Below, piece after piece: positions 42,281 through 50,966 of a stretch of 54,004 bases of DNA. Position 1 is the stretch's first letter. Each line of letters opens with the position of its first letter. This stretch comes from Chthoniobacterales bacterium (lineage in GTDB: Bacteria; Verrucomicrobiota; Verrucomicrobiia; Chthoniobacterales; JACTMZ01). The stretch is taken from assembly GCA_018883245.1 (NCBI GenBank), contig VEQL01000017.1, positions 1-54,004 of the forward strand. The letters run 5' to 3'. The position numbers were made by a program, and so were the translations under genes. A model generated the notes under the pieces. It was not told the origin of the DNA. It made no database searches and saw only the letters and a program-made list of their open reading frames with translations.

Positions 42281-43228
42281 ATGAAAAATTCCAACCTCAC
42301 GCTGTCGCGCGGCAAGATCGCACGGCCGCAAAAGGCCGTGATCTACGGCCCCGAGGGCGTGGGCAAGTCCACGCTCGCCAGCCACCTCCCCTCGCCCGTC
42401 TTCCTCGACACCGAAGGCGGAACGCACCACCTCGACGTTGTCCGCTTCCCCGATGCACGCACGTGGGACGACGTCACCTCCGCCGCCGCGCAACTCGCCC
42501 GCGGCGACCATGAGTTCAAGAGCTTCGTCATCGACACGGCCGACTGGCTCGAGAAACGACTGGCCGAGCACCTCTGCCGCAAGGCCAGCAAGGAGTCGAT
42601 CGAGGACTTCGGCTACGGCAAGGGCTACGTGCTGGTCGCCGAGGAGTTCGCCAAGTTCCTGGCCTCCCTCGACACGCTGCTCCACGGCGGCATGCACATC
42701 GTCTTTCTCGCGCATTCCACCGTGCGCAGATTCGAGTCGCCCGATCAGGTAGGCAGCTACGACCGCTACGAGCTGAAGCTCTCCAAGCAGGTGGCTCCGC
42801 TTCTCAAGGAGTGGGCCGATCTCATCCTCTTCACCAACTACGTGACCAAGGTGGCCGAGAGCGACTCCGGCCGCCGCCGCGGCATCGGCGGGCGCGAGCG
42901 CGTCATCATGACCACGCACTGCGCGGCCTACGACGCCAAGAATCGCCACGGCCTCGAGGAGAAGCTCCCCTTTTCCTACGACGCGATCGCTCCGGTGTTC
43001 GCCTCCAACATGGCGCCTGCCGCACGCGCGAAATCCCAAGGCGAGCGTCTGGCAGAAATCCTCGGCGACCGCGTCAACGACGGGCGCGAGTTCTTGATCG
43101 ACCGCGGCCAACTCACCAAGGACGGATCGCTCAACGATGTGGACGCCGACTACGCCGCGCGCATCTTCGCCGATCCCGACAAGTTCTTGGCGGCCGTGGA
43201 GAGCTTCAACTCGGGGGCCGCGCAGTGA
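42281..43228 (+). CDS. Phage RecA-like ATPase (Sak4-type nucleotide-binding protein)
   Basis: A 315-residue protein starting at the ATG at 42281; the longer frame upstream is unlikely. A Walker A YGPEGVGKST lies at residues 22-31, a DTEGG motif at ~39-43, and a Walker B FKSFVIDTADW at ~80. The pattern (GPEGVGKST, LDTEGGT, HLDV) is that of phage AAA/RecA-fold proteins of the Sak4 group, which act in single-strand annealing recombination with an SSB. An SSB-like gene is two genes downstream. Its stop overlaps the GTG of the nuclease gene. Confidence 0.85.
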   Translation: MKNSNLTLSRGKIARPQKAVIYGPEGVGKSTLASHLPSPVFLDTEGGTHHLDVVRFPDARTWDDVTSAAAQLARGDHEFKSFVIDTADWLEKRLAEHLCRKASKESIEDFGYGKGYVLVAEEFAKFLASLDTLLHGGMHIVFLAHSTVRRFESPDQVGSYDRYELKLSKQVAPLLKEWADLILFTNYVTKVAESDSGRRRGIGGRERVIMTTHCAAYDAKNRHGLEEKLPFSYDAIAPVFASNMAPAARAKSQGERLAEILGDRVNDGREFLIDRGQLTKDGSLNDVDADYAARIFADPDKFLAAVESFNSGAAQ

Positions 43229-44244
43229 GTCTTCGTCCCTCCGCGCTGCCCAAGCTCGCGCTCTGCCCCTGCTACGAGTCGGATCCAAGTCCCGGTCCGG
43301 CCGCCGAGCGCGGCACGCGCATGGACGCGGTCTTCCGCGCCCGCGTCGAGTCAAAGCCGGCCCCGAACTTCGAGAATCTCACCGAGGCCGACCTCGAGGC
43401 GGTCGAGTGGGCCGTGAGCGCGCTGCGCGCCATGGCCGGCGGCGAGCGGCAAATCGTTGACGAGGAGGCCTGTCGTGTGGCGGTGCCCGGATTCGAAGCC
43501 CCGGGCACGGCCGATGCGATCGTGCCGACCAAATTCTTCCACGCCGACCTCAAAACCGGGGCCAAGCGCAACTACCGCGAGCAAATGGCGGCCTACGCCC
43601 TCGGACTCATGGAGCAGCACTTCGCCCCGACTTGGACCGCGCACCTGCTCTTTTGCGACAGCCGCGAGGTGGTGACGCACAGTTTCACGCACCGCGAGGC
43701 GCGCGAAATCGTGGAGCGGGTCGTGGCCTCCTACCGCGACGAGCACAGGAAGCCCGTGCTCTGCGAATACTGCTCATGGTGCGCCAAGGCGATGTCCTGC
43801 CCGGCGCGCATGGAGCTGGCCAACTCGGTGATCGCGCCCGGCGCCGGCTTCGACTTCGCCGCGGTGTTGGCCGATCCCGAACGCCTCGGGCTTTTTCTCA
43901 CCGCCTGCTCGGTGCTCGATGACTTCCGCGAGAAAGCGCAGGAGACGGCCAAAACGCTTCTGTCTGAAGGCAAGACCGTGCCCGGCTGGAAACTCTCCAA
44001 GCGCTCCGCGCGCGAGTTCGTCGACCACGTGGACGTCGGCCGCCACATCACCGCGCTCGGCTTCGGCGAAGTGCTCGCCGCCTACGGAAACCTGTCGGCC
44101 AAGAAATTCCGCGCGCTCTGGGAGTCGAGGCTCCCGTCCCGTCCATTTCCCGAGGAGGTCATCCGCCAAGGCAAGCCCGTCGCGGCTCTCCTGGCCGACA
44201 AGACCGCCTCGCTTCCAACAACCACCACAACAACCAACCCATAG
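43225..44244 (+). CDS. Cas4/DUF2800-like PD-(D/E)XK nuclease, GTG start
   Basis: A 339-residue protein. The GTG at 43225 overlaps the previous stop (GTGA) and gives the natural N-terminus MSLRPSALPKLALCPCYESD. A longer open frame exists upstream but lies over the ATPase gene. Nuclease motifs: Asp97 in GTADAI, the D-x-K pair in HADLKTG (108-110) and QMAAYALG (~120-127). Cysteines in CPCYE at the N-terminus and CEYCSWCAKAMSC (~185-197) fit the iron-sulfur cluster of Cas4/AddB-like nucleases. In phage replication modules such enzymes resect DNA for annealing recombination. Confidence 0.85.
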   Translation: MSLRPSALPKLALCPCYESDPSPGPAAERGTRMDAVFRARVESKPAPNFENLTEADLEAVEWAVSALRAMAGGERQIVDEEACRVAVPGFEAPGTADAIVPTKFFHADLKTGAKRNYREQMAAYALGLMEQHFAPTWTAHLLFCDSREVVTHSFTHREAREIVERVVASYRDEHRKPVLCEYCSWCAKAMSCPARMELANSVIAPGAGFDFAAVLADPERLGLFLTACSVLDDFREKAQETAKTLLSEGKTVPGWKLSKRSAREFVDHVDVGRHITALGFGEVLAAYGNLSAKKFRALWESRLPSRPFPEEVIRQGKPVAALLADKTASLPTTTTTTNP

Positions 44245-44250
44245 ACCAAC

Positions 44251-44643
44251 ATGCCAAGTTACAAAGCAAGCGAACCGTCCGTTGCTCCAGAGGCCGTCAA
44301 GCCCGGCGAGTACCACTGCGAAATCATCAACGCCGAGGAGGGCAAGTCCCAAAGCGGCGGCAACCCGATCATCTCCCTCAAGTTGCGGCTGGAGAACGAG
44401 GCCGTCCTCTACGACCGCCTGGTCTTCACGCCCTCGGCGTTCTGGAAAATCGACAGCTTCCGCGCCGCCATCGGCCAGAAGGTCGTGCCCGACGAGGAAG
44501 TGAACATCGAGGCCGACGAACTCGTCGGCAAAACCGCGCGCATCCGCGTCGTCAACGAAACCTACGAGGGGCGCCAGCGCAGCAAAGTGGCCGCCTGGCT
44601 CATGCCCGCCAAGCCGGAGAAGCGCGATGGACTCCCCTTCTAG
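44251..44643 (+). CDS. DUF669 phage single-stranded DNA-binding-like protein
   Basis: A 130-residue protein beginning six bases after the nuclease gene. The body (GEYHCEIINAEEGKSQSGGN, then LKLRLENEAVLYDRL) matches the DUF669 pattern, a phage OB-fold SSB-like family often found beside Sak4 and DEAD-box genes. It ends in KRDGLPF, reminiscent of the acidic-hydrophobic tip by which SSBs recruit partners, although less acidic. It overlaps the helicase gene by 17 bases. Confidence 0.85.
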   Translation: MPSYKASEPSVAPEAVKPGEYHCEIINAEEGKSQSGGNPIISLKLRLENEAVLYDRLVFTPSAFWKIDSFRAAIGQKVVPDEEVNIEADELVGKTARIRVVNETYEGRQRSKVAAWLMPAKPEKRDGLPF

Positions 44644-46162
44644 CTCCCTGCGGGGCTACCAGCTGGCGGCGGCCGACTCGATCATGTCGGGCTTCGGCGA
44701 ATTCCGCCGCCAGCTCCTGGTGGCCGCCACCGGGGCAGGCAAGACCCAGATCTTCTGCGAGGTGGTGCGGCGCATCATGCCCGAGCGTTCGCTCATCCTC
44801 TGCCACCGCGAAGAGCTGATCGATCAGGCCGCCCGACGGCTTGAGTCTTTCGGCATCGCGGCCGAGGTGGAGATGGCCGACCGCAAAGCGTCGCTCGATG
44901 CGCCCGCGGTTGTCGGCAGCGTGCAGACCCTCATGCGCGACAACCGCCTCAAGCGCTGGCCGCGCGGACATTTCGGGCTGGTTGTGGCTGACGAGGCCCA
45001 TCACGCCACCAGCGACTCTTGGCAAAAAGTGCTGTGGTATTTCGACACGCGCACCCTGGGCGCCAGCGCCACTCCGGAGCGGTCCGACAAGCGCGAACTC
45101 GGAAAGTATTTCGAGAACATCGCCTACGAGGTGGGCCTGCTCGACTTGGTCAGGCAGGGCTGGCTCTCCCCGATCCGCGTTCGCACGATTCCTCTCGGTC
45201 TCGATCTGCGCGGCGCGCGCACCGTGGCCGGCGACTACAACGCCGAGGACCTGGGCGAAATCATCGCCCCGCAGCTCGGCAAAATCGTCGAGGTGCTGGC
45301 CAAGGAGTACCGCCACCGCAAGACGATCGTCTTCCTGCCGCTGGTCAGCCTCTCACAGCTTTTCGCCCGCATGTGCCAAGCGGCCAGTTTGCCCTCCTGG
45401 CATGTGGACGGAACGACCAAGGACCGTGCTGAAATATTGTCGGAGTTTTCGTCAGCGCGCACCGGCGTCATGTCCAACGCCATGCTCCTGACCGAGGGTT
45501 ACGACGAGCCATCCATCGACTGCGTCGTTTGTCTCCGGCCGACCAAGGTCAGAAGTCTCTACTGCCAAATCGTGGGCCGCGGCACACGTGTTTACCCGAA
45601 CAAGGACCACCTGCTGCTCCTGGATTTCCTTTGGCTCACCAACGACCACTCGCTCATCAAGCCCGCGCACTTGGTGGCAAAGGACGAGAAGGAGGCCGAG
45701 GAGGTGGCCGAGATGCTGCAGCAGGAAGAGGATCTTGAAGCCGCTGCGGGCAATGCTGTCGAAGAGCGCACGCGCAAGCTCTCGGAGCGACTCGACTTTA
45801 ACCGCACCCGACGCGCGCGCTTCTTCGACCCGCTGGAATACGCCGTTTCGCTCGGCGACATCGACTTGGCCGAGTTCGAGCCGACCATGCATTGGCACAC
45901 CGATGCGGCCACGCCCCGACAACTTCAAGTCCTGAGCCGCTTCGGCTTCGACTCAAAGCAAGTCACCTGCAAGGGCCACGCCGCGGCGATCCTTGATCGT
46001 GTCTTCATGCGCGGCCAACTCAAGCTGGCCACGCCAAAGCAACTTCGCTGGCTCACCAAGCTCGGGCACCCAGAGCCGCAGTTGGCCACCTTCGAGGAGG
46101 CCAAGCAGTTCTTGGACGAGAAGTTTGGCAAACGTTCGCCCGCCACCGCCGTCGCAGCATGA
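44627..46162 (+). CDS. SF2 DEAH-box helicase (phage type)
   Basis: A 511-residue protein with a full superfamily 2 motif set: Q-like RGYQLAAADSI (9-19), Walker A AATGAGKT (33-40), motif Ia LCHREELIDQA, DEAH in VVADEAHH (119-126), SAT in GASATPER, and motif VI QIVGRGTRV (~312-320). The C-terminal ~130 residues are an extra region (LQVLSRFGFDSKQVTCKG, LRWLTKLGHPEP) that resembles small repeated helical modules found in phage helicases. It probably unwinds DNA or branched intermediates during island replication. Its stop overlaps the primase ATG (ATGA). Confidence 0.9.
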   Translation: MDSPSSSLRGYQLAAADSIMSGFGEFRRQLLVAATGAGKTQIFCEVVRRIMPERSLILCHREELIDQAARRLESFGIAAEVEMADRKASLDAPAVVGSVQTLMRDNRLKRWPRGHFGLVVADEAHHATSDSWQKVLWYFDTRTLGASATPERSDKRELGKYFENIAYEVGLLDLVRQGWLSPIRVRTIPLGLDLRGARTVAGDYNAEDLGEIIAPQLGKIVEVLAKEYRHRKTIVFLPLVSLSQLFARMCQAASLPSWHVDGTTKDRAEILSEFSSARTGVMSNAMLLTEGYDEPSIDCVVCLRPTKVRSLYCQIVGRGTRVYPNKDHLLLLDFLWLTNDHSLIKPAHLVAKDEKEAEEVAEMLQQEEDLEAAAGNAVEERTRKLSERLDFNRTRRARFFDPLEYAVSLGDIDLAEFEPTMHWHTDAATPRQLQVLSRFGFDSKQVTCKGHAAAILDRVFMRGQLKLATPKQLRWLTKLGHPEPQLATFEEAKQFLDEKFGKRSPATAVAA

Positions 46163-48159
46163 AGTATCGCGCCACCAGCGGCGGCCGTCTTCCGTGCCGC
46201 ACCCGCGAGTATCTCGAACGCGGCGCTCCCGAAGGCTCGCGCAACCGCGAGCTGTTCGAGGCCGCTTGCCAGTTCCGCGATGCCATGATCGAGGCGGCCG
46301 AGGCCGAGCAGGCGCTCATCGCCCGCGCCCTGGCCGACGGCCTGAGCGAACACGAGGCCCGTCACACCGTGCACAGCGCCTACTCCGGTGCCGTGCGCTC
46401 GCCCGCCACGGGCGCGGCAGCAAGTGGCTCCAACGGATCCAACGGAAAAAACGGCGACCACCGCGAGAACCACGAACCGCTGCCCGCACTTCCGACCCCG
46501 CTCGACCATGGATGGCGCACGCTCCTTGAAACCTGCTTCATGCCCGACGAGTTCGTCGCCATTGCCGTAGCCGGCGAGGGCAAGGACGGAGCGGCCGTGC
46601 CCAAGCGCGGCAAGACGCGCACCGCAGCTCAGTGGATCCGCCACATCGAGGCCAAGGGCGGCATCGAGGAGGTCTTCCCCGCCAAGCTCGGTCTCTACGT
46701 GCGCATCAACCCGATGCGCGACGGCGGGGCGCGAAACCAGGACGTGGCCGCCTTCCGCCACGTGCTCGTGGAATTCGACTGCGATGCCGCGGGCCAGCCG
46801 ATCCCCAAGGAGAAGCAACTGGCCGCCATTGTCACTAGCGGCCTTCCGGTCTCGGCCTTGATCGATTCGGGCAACAAGAGCCTGCACGCCTGGATCCGCG
46901 TCGACGCGCCCGACGAGGCCCAATACCGCCTGCGCGTCGATGCGGTCTACGAGAAGTTCAAGCACCTCAACCTCGATCGCCAGAACCGAAACCCCTCGCG
47001 CCTCTCCCGCTGTCCCGACGGCTTCCGCCAGGTCGGCTCCGAACTGCGTCGTCAGCGCCTGCTGGCCACAGGGCTGGGCGCCGCGTCGTGGATCGAGTGG
47101 GAAGCCCGCCAGATCGACGACGAACTCGAGCCGATGCCGGTGTCGTCGCTGTCGGTGTATGACATTTCCAACGATCCAAACTCCGTGCTCGGCAACCGCT
47201 GGCTCTGCCGGGGCGGGTCGCTCGTCATCGTCGGCCAATCGGGCATCGGCAAGTCCTCGCTCTGCATGCAGCTCATGATCCTGTGGGCGCTCGGCCGCGA
47301 GGCCTTCGGTATCGCCCCAACCCGCGGCAAGCCCCTCAAGTCGCTGCTCATCCAGGCCGAGAACGACATCGGCGATCTGGCCGAAATGTATCAGGGCGTG
47401 CGCCAAGGCATGGGCCTCACGCCCGAGGAGGAACGACTGCTCGATTCCCGCATCATCATCTACCGCAACACCACGCACACCGGACCCGGCTTCGTGCAGA
47501 TGACCTCGAAGCTCATCGACCGCCACAAGCCCGACATCGTCTGGGTCGATCCCCTGCTCAACTTCATCGGAGATGACATCAGCGACCAGAAGGTGATCTC
47601 CGAGTTCTGCTGCAATCAGCTCAACGCCATCTCCCACCGCACCGGCGTCATCTGGGCTCTCCTGCACCACACGGGAAAGCCGTCAAAGGATCCCAAGGCG
47701 GGTTCCCATTGGACCGCCTCGGACTTGGCCTACAGCGGCCTCGGCAGTTCGGCCCTCACCAACTGGGCGCGCGAGATGGCCGTCATCCTTCGCGTACCGA
47801 TGCCCGAGGGCGCACCCCCGACCTTTCAGTTTTCCATGACCAAGCGCCGCAAGCGCGCGGGCCTGCGCGACATGGATGAGAACCCCACCGACACCATCTT
47901 TGTCCGCCATTCCTCTGGCCCCGGCATCTGCTGGGAGCAGTGCGCACAGCCGCCGAAACCATCGAAGGGAGCAGCCTCCTACTCCACGGGCAAACGGGGT
48001 CGTCCGAGCAAGTTTGAGGAGGCCGCTTTTCGCGCCGCTTTGAGCGAATTCGGCGGCTCTTTGACCCGTCAAAACCAAAACGAGGTCGCTGAAAAATTAG
48101 CCGTGTCGATCCGCACAATTTGGAACTGGCACAAGCTCCTGCAAACCAACCCTTCGTGA
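46159..48159 (+). CDS. Primase-helicase fusion (archaeo-eukaryotic-type primase plus RepA-like ATPase)
   Basis: A 666-residue protein. Residues ~100-310 look like a divergent primase-polymerase region: HVLVEFDCDA (~197-206) supplies the acidic pair, and DSGNKSLHAWIRVDA (~235-249) is the conserved SGxxxHxW-like block. Residues ~330-590 are a RecA-fold hexameric helicase of the RepA/DnaB-like kind, with Walker A VGQSGIGKSS (~358-367) and Walker B DIVWVDPLLNFIGDD. The C-terminus has an HTH-like VAEKLAVSIRTIWNWHKL. This is the likely replication initiator/primase of the island. The N-terminal ~60 residues are not recognised. Confidence 0.85.
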   Translation: MKYRATSGGRLPCRTREYLERGAPEGSRNRELFEAACQFRDAMIEAAEAEQALIARALADGLSEHEARHTVHSAYSGAVRSPATGAAASGSNGSNGKNGDHRENHEPLPALPTPLDHGWRTLLETCFMPDEFVAIAVAGEGKDGAAVPKRGKTRTAAQWIRHIEAKGGIEEVFPAKLGLYVRINPMRDGGARNQDVAAFRHVLVEFDCDAAGQPIPKEKQLAAIVTSGLPVSALIDSGNKSLHAWIRVDAPDEAQYRLRVDAVYEKFKHLNLDRQNRNPSRLSRCPDGFRQVGSELRRQRLLATGLGAASWIEWEARQIDDELEPMPVSSLSVYDISNDPNSVLGNRWLCRGGSLVIVGQSGIGKSSLCMQLMILWALGREAFGIAPTRGKPLKSLLIQAENDIGDLAEMYQGVRQGMGLTPEEERLLDSRIIIYRNTTHTGPGFVQMTSKLIDRHKPDIVWVDPLLNFIGDDISDQKVISEFCCNQLNAISHRTGVIWALLHHTGKPSKDPKAGSHWTASDLAYSGLGSSALTNWAREMAVILRVPMPEGAPPTFQFSMTKRRKRAGLRDMDENPTDTIFVRHSSGPGICWEQCAQPPKPSKGAASYSTGKRGRPSKFEEAAFRAALSEFGGSLTRQNQNEVAEKLAVSIRTIWNWHKLLQTNPS

Positions 48160-48171
48160 CTTGCTGCAAAA

Positions 48172-48963
48172 ATGCCGAAAAAAGTGATGCAAAAAACTAA
48201 AGCTGCAGCTGCTGCAAATAATACACATACCCACCCCCTAAAGGGGGGTGGTGTTGTATTTGCAGCTTGCAGCACGCGCGAGGAGGGAGGCCAAAAGACC
48301 AAAAATCTTGGACCACGCGACTCACGTAGCAAAGCAGGTAAGCCGGCAGATGCGGGGTCAGACCGCCAAACGCCAGCACCCCGCAATCGTGCGCAGAAGC
48401 CTCTCTCGCGCGTCGAAACCTCCGCCGAGGGTCAGCACACGCGAACGAACAAATACGTGCGTGCTTACGCGGAATGGACCGCAAGCTTGGGCGATGCCGA
48501 TCTGGCCAAGTTGGCGGCCCTCGGCTTGGACAAGCCTTTGGTCGATGACCACCACGCAACCGGCACCGGCCTTGACGGCGACATGGCCGATTCCAGCCTC
48601 GCGTCCTACACCCCCGACATCATGGCCCAAGTCGAACCCGAGACGCAGGCAAACGACCAAGGACCATTCGATTCAGAGGCGCTGTGGGATGCGCTGCGCC
48701 GAATGCTCGGAGAACTCCTCAACCAGAAGAACGCCAAGCTAACCCTCGAATGCTTCGCTCTTGTCAGCGGAGCAAGCTTTCTGGGCGATAGCATGACGGC
48801 CATCGCACGGAGGCACGGAATGACACGCGCGGCGGTCTCCAAGCGCTGCATTGACATCGCCCGCGAACTGAATCTTCCGCCGTCCCGCTCCATGCGGCCG
48901 GCCACAGCCCGCCAGTCCTACCGCCAAGCCCAATTGAAACACAACGCCAAGGCCAACCGATGA
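48172..48963 (+). CDS. Protein with C-terminal sigma-region-4-like HTH; start uncertain
   Basis: A 263-residue reading frame. The C-terminal third is convincing: ALVSGASFLGDSMTAIARRH and GMTRAAVSKRCIDIARELNL form a helix-turn-helix like sigma-70 region 4 or a phage terminase-small-subunit HTH. The first ~60 codons run through a long imperfect palindrome and low-complexity sequence (KAAAAANNTHTHP), so translation may begin further on. The stop overlaps the next ATG by four bases. The role may be late-gene regulation or packaging; this is inference. Confidence 0.6.
   Translation: MPKKVMQKTKAAAAANNTHTHPLKGGGVVFAACSTREEGGQKTKNLGPRDSRSKAGKPADAGSDRQTPAPRNRAQKPLSRVETSAEGQHTRTNKYVRAYAEWTASLGDADLAKLAALGLDKPLVDDHHATGTGLDGDMADSSLASYTPDIMAQVEPETQANDQGPFDSEALWDALRRMLGELLNQKNAKLTLECFALVSGASFLGDSMTAIARRHGMTRAAVSKRCIDIARELNLPPSRSMRPATARQSYRQAQLKHNAKANR
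48202..48272. repeat. Long imperfect palindrome with C-run/G-run core
   Basis: The left arm begins GCTGCAGCTGCTGCAAAT and runs through ATACA..CCACCCCCT; the right arm AGGGGGGTGG..TGTTGTATTTGCAGCTTGCAGC is its imperfect reverse complement. The axis is near 48240. Stem about 25-30 pairs with small bulges. Extra TGCAAA motifs lie just outside (48165, 48188). It directly follows the primase gene, a place where phage and plasmid origins are often found. Confidence 0.65.
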
Positions 48964-49868
48964 AACAACTCGCCATTCCAAGCAACGATCTCGCGATCAC
49001 CAACGATGATCTGACCATCAACAACGACAAGATCACCGTCACCGAAGTCGGGCTTCAGTTCCACACACGCCTCAACGACGACGAGTGGACCAGCCTCGGC
49101 CACCGCATTGGCCGCGTAACCAAAGCGTCCATGTTCATGATCGGCGATTGGCTGATCCATCGGGAGGAAGAACTAGGCGGCGGACTCAAATTCGGCCGTC
49201 GCAGAATGTCCGAAGAGATCAAAAGGCGCTACGAGATGGCGACCGAGATTACGGGCCTGAGCACCGAGACACTGGAAAAAGCTGCGAGCGTGTGCCGAAA
49301 TATCGCAAATGGGTTACGCCGGCGTAACCTATATTTTGAACACCATTACACGGTCGCCAAGCTCCCGCCGTCCGAGCAAGACAAGTGGCTCGCTCTGGCC
49401 GAGAAGCATGGCATGGGCAAGCGGCGCCTCGCCCGCTCCATCGAGGCCGGCCGGGTTCTCGCGCCACAGGAACTCGAGCCAGATCCGAACGACAAACCGA
49501 TCGAAACATTTTGCGTCTGGGTCAACCGAATCAGTGGACTTTACCGCCGCTTCCTTGATGCCGGCTACATAGCAGATGCGCCGCCCGAAAAGCGGGCCGC
49601 CATGCAGCGCGACCTGCGTCCGGTTCTCGACATCTACGAGAAATTGGCCCCAGGATCCGACGGTTTGACGCCAGCCGGGGAAAACAGCTCCCGGGCCGTC
49701 CAAGCAATCACAAATCTTTGCCTGTGGTGGCGGCAAAACGGTGGTCGCGACTGGTTGCGCACACTCTCCAAAGACCAGTTGCGCGATCTCCTTAAGGACT
49801 TCGAGGGCGTGGTCGCCATCGTCAAAGCCCTCCAATCCGAATACCAAATGCGCCCCGACGACCAATGA
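48960..49868 (+). CDS. Phage/plasmid-type protein of unknown function
   Basis: A 302-residue protein with no signal or membrane segment. After an N-terminal segment rich in Asn/Asp/Ile (NDDLTINNDKITVTE), the middle contains RVTKASMFMIGDWLIHREEE, LSTETLEKAASVCR, HHYTVAKLPPSEQDKWLALA and RRLARSIEAGRVL. The phrases resemble DNA-binding or partition-related proteins of plasmids and phages, with a helix-turn-helix-like stretch near 85-100, but I cannot name a family. An 18-base perfect palindrome lies within it (49312-49329). It is coupled by overlaps to its neighbours. Confidence 0.65.
   Translation: MKQLAIPSNDLAITNDDLTINNDKITVTEVGLQFHTRLNDDEWTSLGHRIGRVTKASMFMIGDWLIHREEELGGGLKFGRRRMSEEIKRRYEMATEITGLSTETLEKAASVCRNIANGLRRRNLYFEHHYTVAKLPPSEQDKWLALAEKHGMGKRRLARSIEAGRVLAPQELEPDPNDKPIETFCVWVNRISGLYRRFLDAGYIADAPPEKRAAMQRDLRPVLDIYEKLAPGSDGLTPAGENSSRAVQAITNLCLWWRQNGGRDWLRTLSKDQLRDLLKDFEGVVAIVKALQSEYQMRPDDQ
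49312..49329. repeat. 18-base perfect palindrome inside a coding region
   Basis: GGTTACGCCGGCGTAACC, two nine-base arms without spacer, at codons ~118-123 of the unknown phage-type gene (NGLRRRN). It is followed by an A/T-rich stretch. Its perfect dyad symmetry without loop is the form of a dimeric-regulator or partition-protein site. Confidence 0.55.
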
Positions 49869-50134
49869 CACCAGCCCAAACCGAAGCCCATCAAGCCGCC
49901 GCCCTCGAGGCGATCAAGGAACTTTTGGAAACCAACTTCCTAGAAGCCGAAAAATCCGCCGACGACGAAGGCCGCTTCGCCATCACCTTCCGCGTCACCT
50001 TCGACCGCTCCCACCCGCAGACCATGGTCAAGGTCACCTCCCGCGTCAGCCGCGCGTTCGTCGATGAGATCGAACTGCGTGTCGCCGATCCGAATCAGCC
50101 GGAGCTTGAACTCGCTCCCGAGCCGCACATCTAA
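49865..50134 (+). CDS. Small phage-type protein, 89 residues
   Basis: Not recognised. A helix (TEAHQAAALEAIKELLETNF) is followed by two or three strands (FAITFRVTFDRS, MVKVTSRVSR) and an acidic proline-rich tail. Its ATG overlaps the preceding stop (ATGA) and its TAA overlaps, tail to tail, the stop of the leftward lipoprotein gene. Likely cytoplasmic and last in the rightward replication operon. Confidence 0.65.
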   Translation: MTPAQTEAHQAAALEAIKELLETNFLEAEKSADDEGRFAITFRVTFDRSHPQTMVKVTSRVSRAFVDEIELRVADPNQPELELAPEPHI

Positions 50135-50469
50135 AACGTGAGTTGCGGCGGCAGATACGGGCGGATGTCCATCAGCATCTTCTCCGGCACCACCTCGCCC
50201 GGCATCAATACCTTGAAGACATACGAACCGGTCGGCCTGTCCGTTGCCGTGATCTTCACTCGGCGCTTGGGATAACCGCTTTCCGAAGTTCGCACGCGCA
50301 CGTGGATCGGCGCCACACCGATGTATTCGTTGTCCCTTTCAACGTAACCGCCGCGCGGAATCGTCTGCACCAACACCTCCCGCCAATGCTCCACGATCGG
50401 CTCAGGCTCGGGTTCGGGCCTCGTGGCGCAACCTGCAACAAACAAAACCAGAATCGCCGCCAGTTTCAT
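50131..50469 (-). CDS. Lipoprotein with PEGA-like domain
   Basis: A 112-residue protein. The ATG at 50469 overlaps the upstream stop (ATGA) and gives a lipoprotein signal MKLAAILVLFVAGC (lipobox FVAGC, Cys14). The mature part contains TIPRGGYVERDNEYIGVAPI, the pattern of a PEGA domain, a small beta fold of surface proteins. It is carried on the strand opposite the phage replication genes. In a phage this would be a moron-type gene such as a superinfection-exclusion lipoprotein (inference). Confidence 0.7.
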   Translation of the reverse strand: MKLAAILVLFVAGCATRPEPEPEPIVEHWREVLVQTIPRGGYVERDNEYIGVAPIHVRVRTSESGYPKRRVKITATDRPTGSYVFKVLMPGEVVPEKMLMDIRPYLPPQLTF

Positions 50470-50915
50470 CGGCATGCCTGCTCCTCGGGCGTGCGGGCCA
50501 GAATCATGGCCAAGCAGTCACGCAACCTCATCAGGCAGAGGGCAACCCGCGCATGCACCCAGATCTCACGGGTGAACTCGCGAAACACAGCCGTGTCTTC
50601 CGGCGACCAGGGCGCTTTGTCCGAGAGAACATCGTCCATCGTGTAGCCGGTTTCCATCGTCATGACCGGCACCCGCTGCTGATCGTTGATCTCGGCCATG
50701 GCCAGCTCGCTTGGCGGAAGATCCGGACGCTCCACGATTTCCACCACTTCGATGTGTCGGCGCACGTTGTGCTCGCGCCAAATCTCCAGCAACTCGGTCA
50801 CATCACCTGTGCGGTCGGCCTCGTTGACCGCTTCCCTCAAGCGCCAGCAGTCCAGTGCCACCCAGCGGCCGCTCGGCAGCTTGGGACACGCCCAGATCAT
50901 CTGAAGCTTCGTCAT
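50466..50915 (-). CDS. Unknown protein, 149 residues, leftward strand of the island
   Basis: The ATG at 50915 was chosen (MTKLQMIWACPKL); a longer frame begins at 50954. The product is soluble, acidic and largely helical, with a run VEIVERPDLPPSELAMAEIN in the middle and a C-terminal helix with two cysteines (RVALCLMRLRDCLAMI). Not recognised. It is coupled to the downstream PEGA-like lipoprotein gene by overlap. Confidence 0.5.
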   Translation of the reverse strand: MTKLQMIWACPKLPSGRWVALDCWRLREAVNEADRTGDVTELLEIWREHNVRRHIEVVEIVERPDLPPSELAMAEINDQQRVPVMTMETGYTMDDVLSDKAPWSPEDTAVFREFTREIWVHARVALCLMRLRDCLAMILARTPEEQACR

Positions 50916-50966
50916 CGCTCGACCAGCATCCGGCTCCCGCTCAGGCGGCAGCAAGGACTTTGCGCG

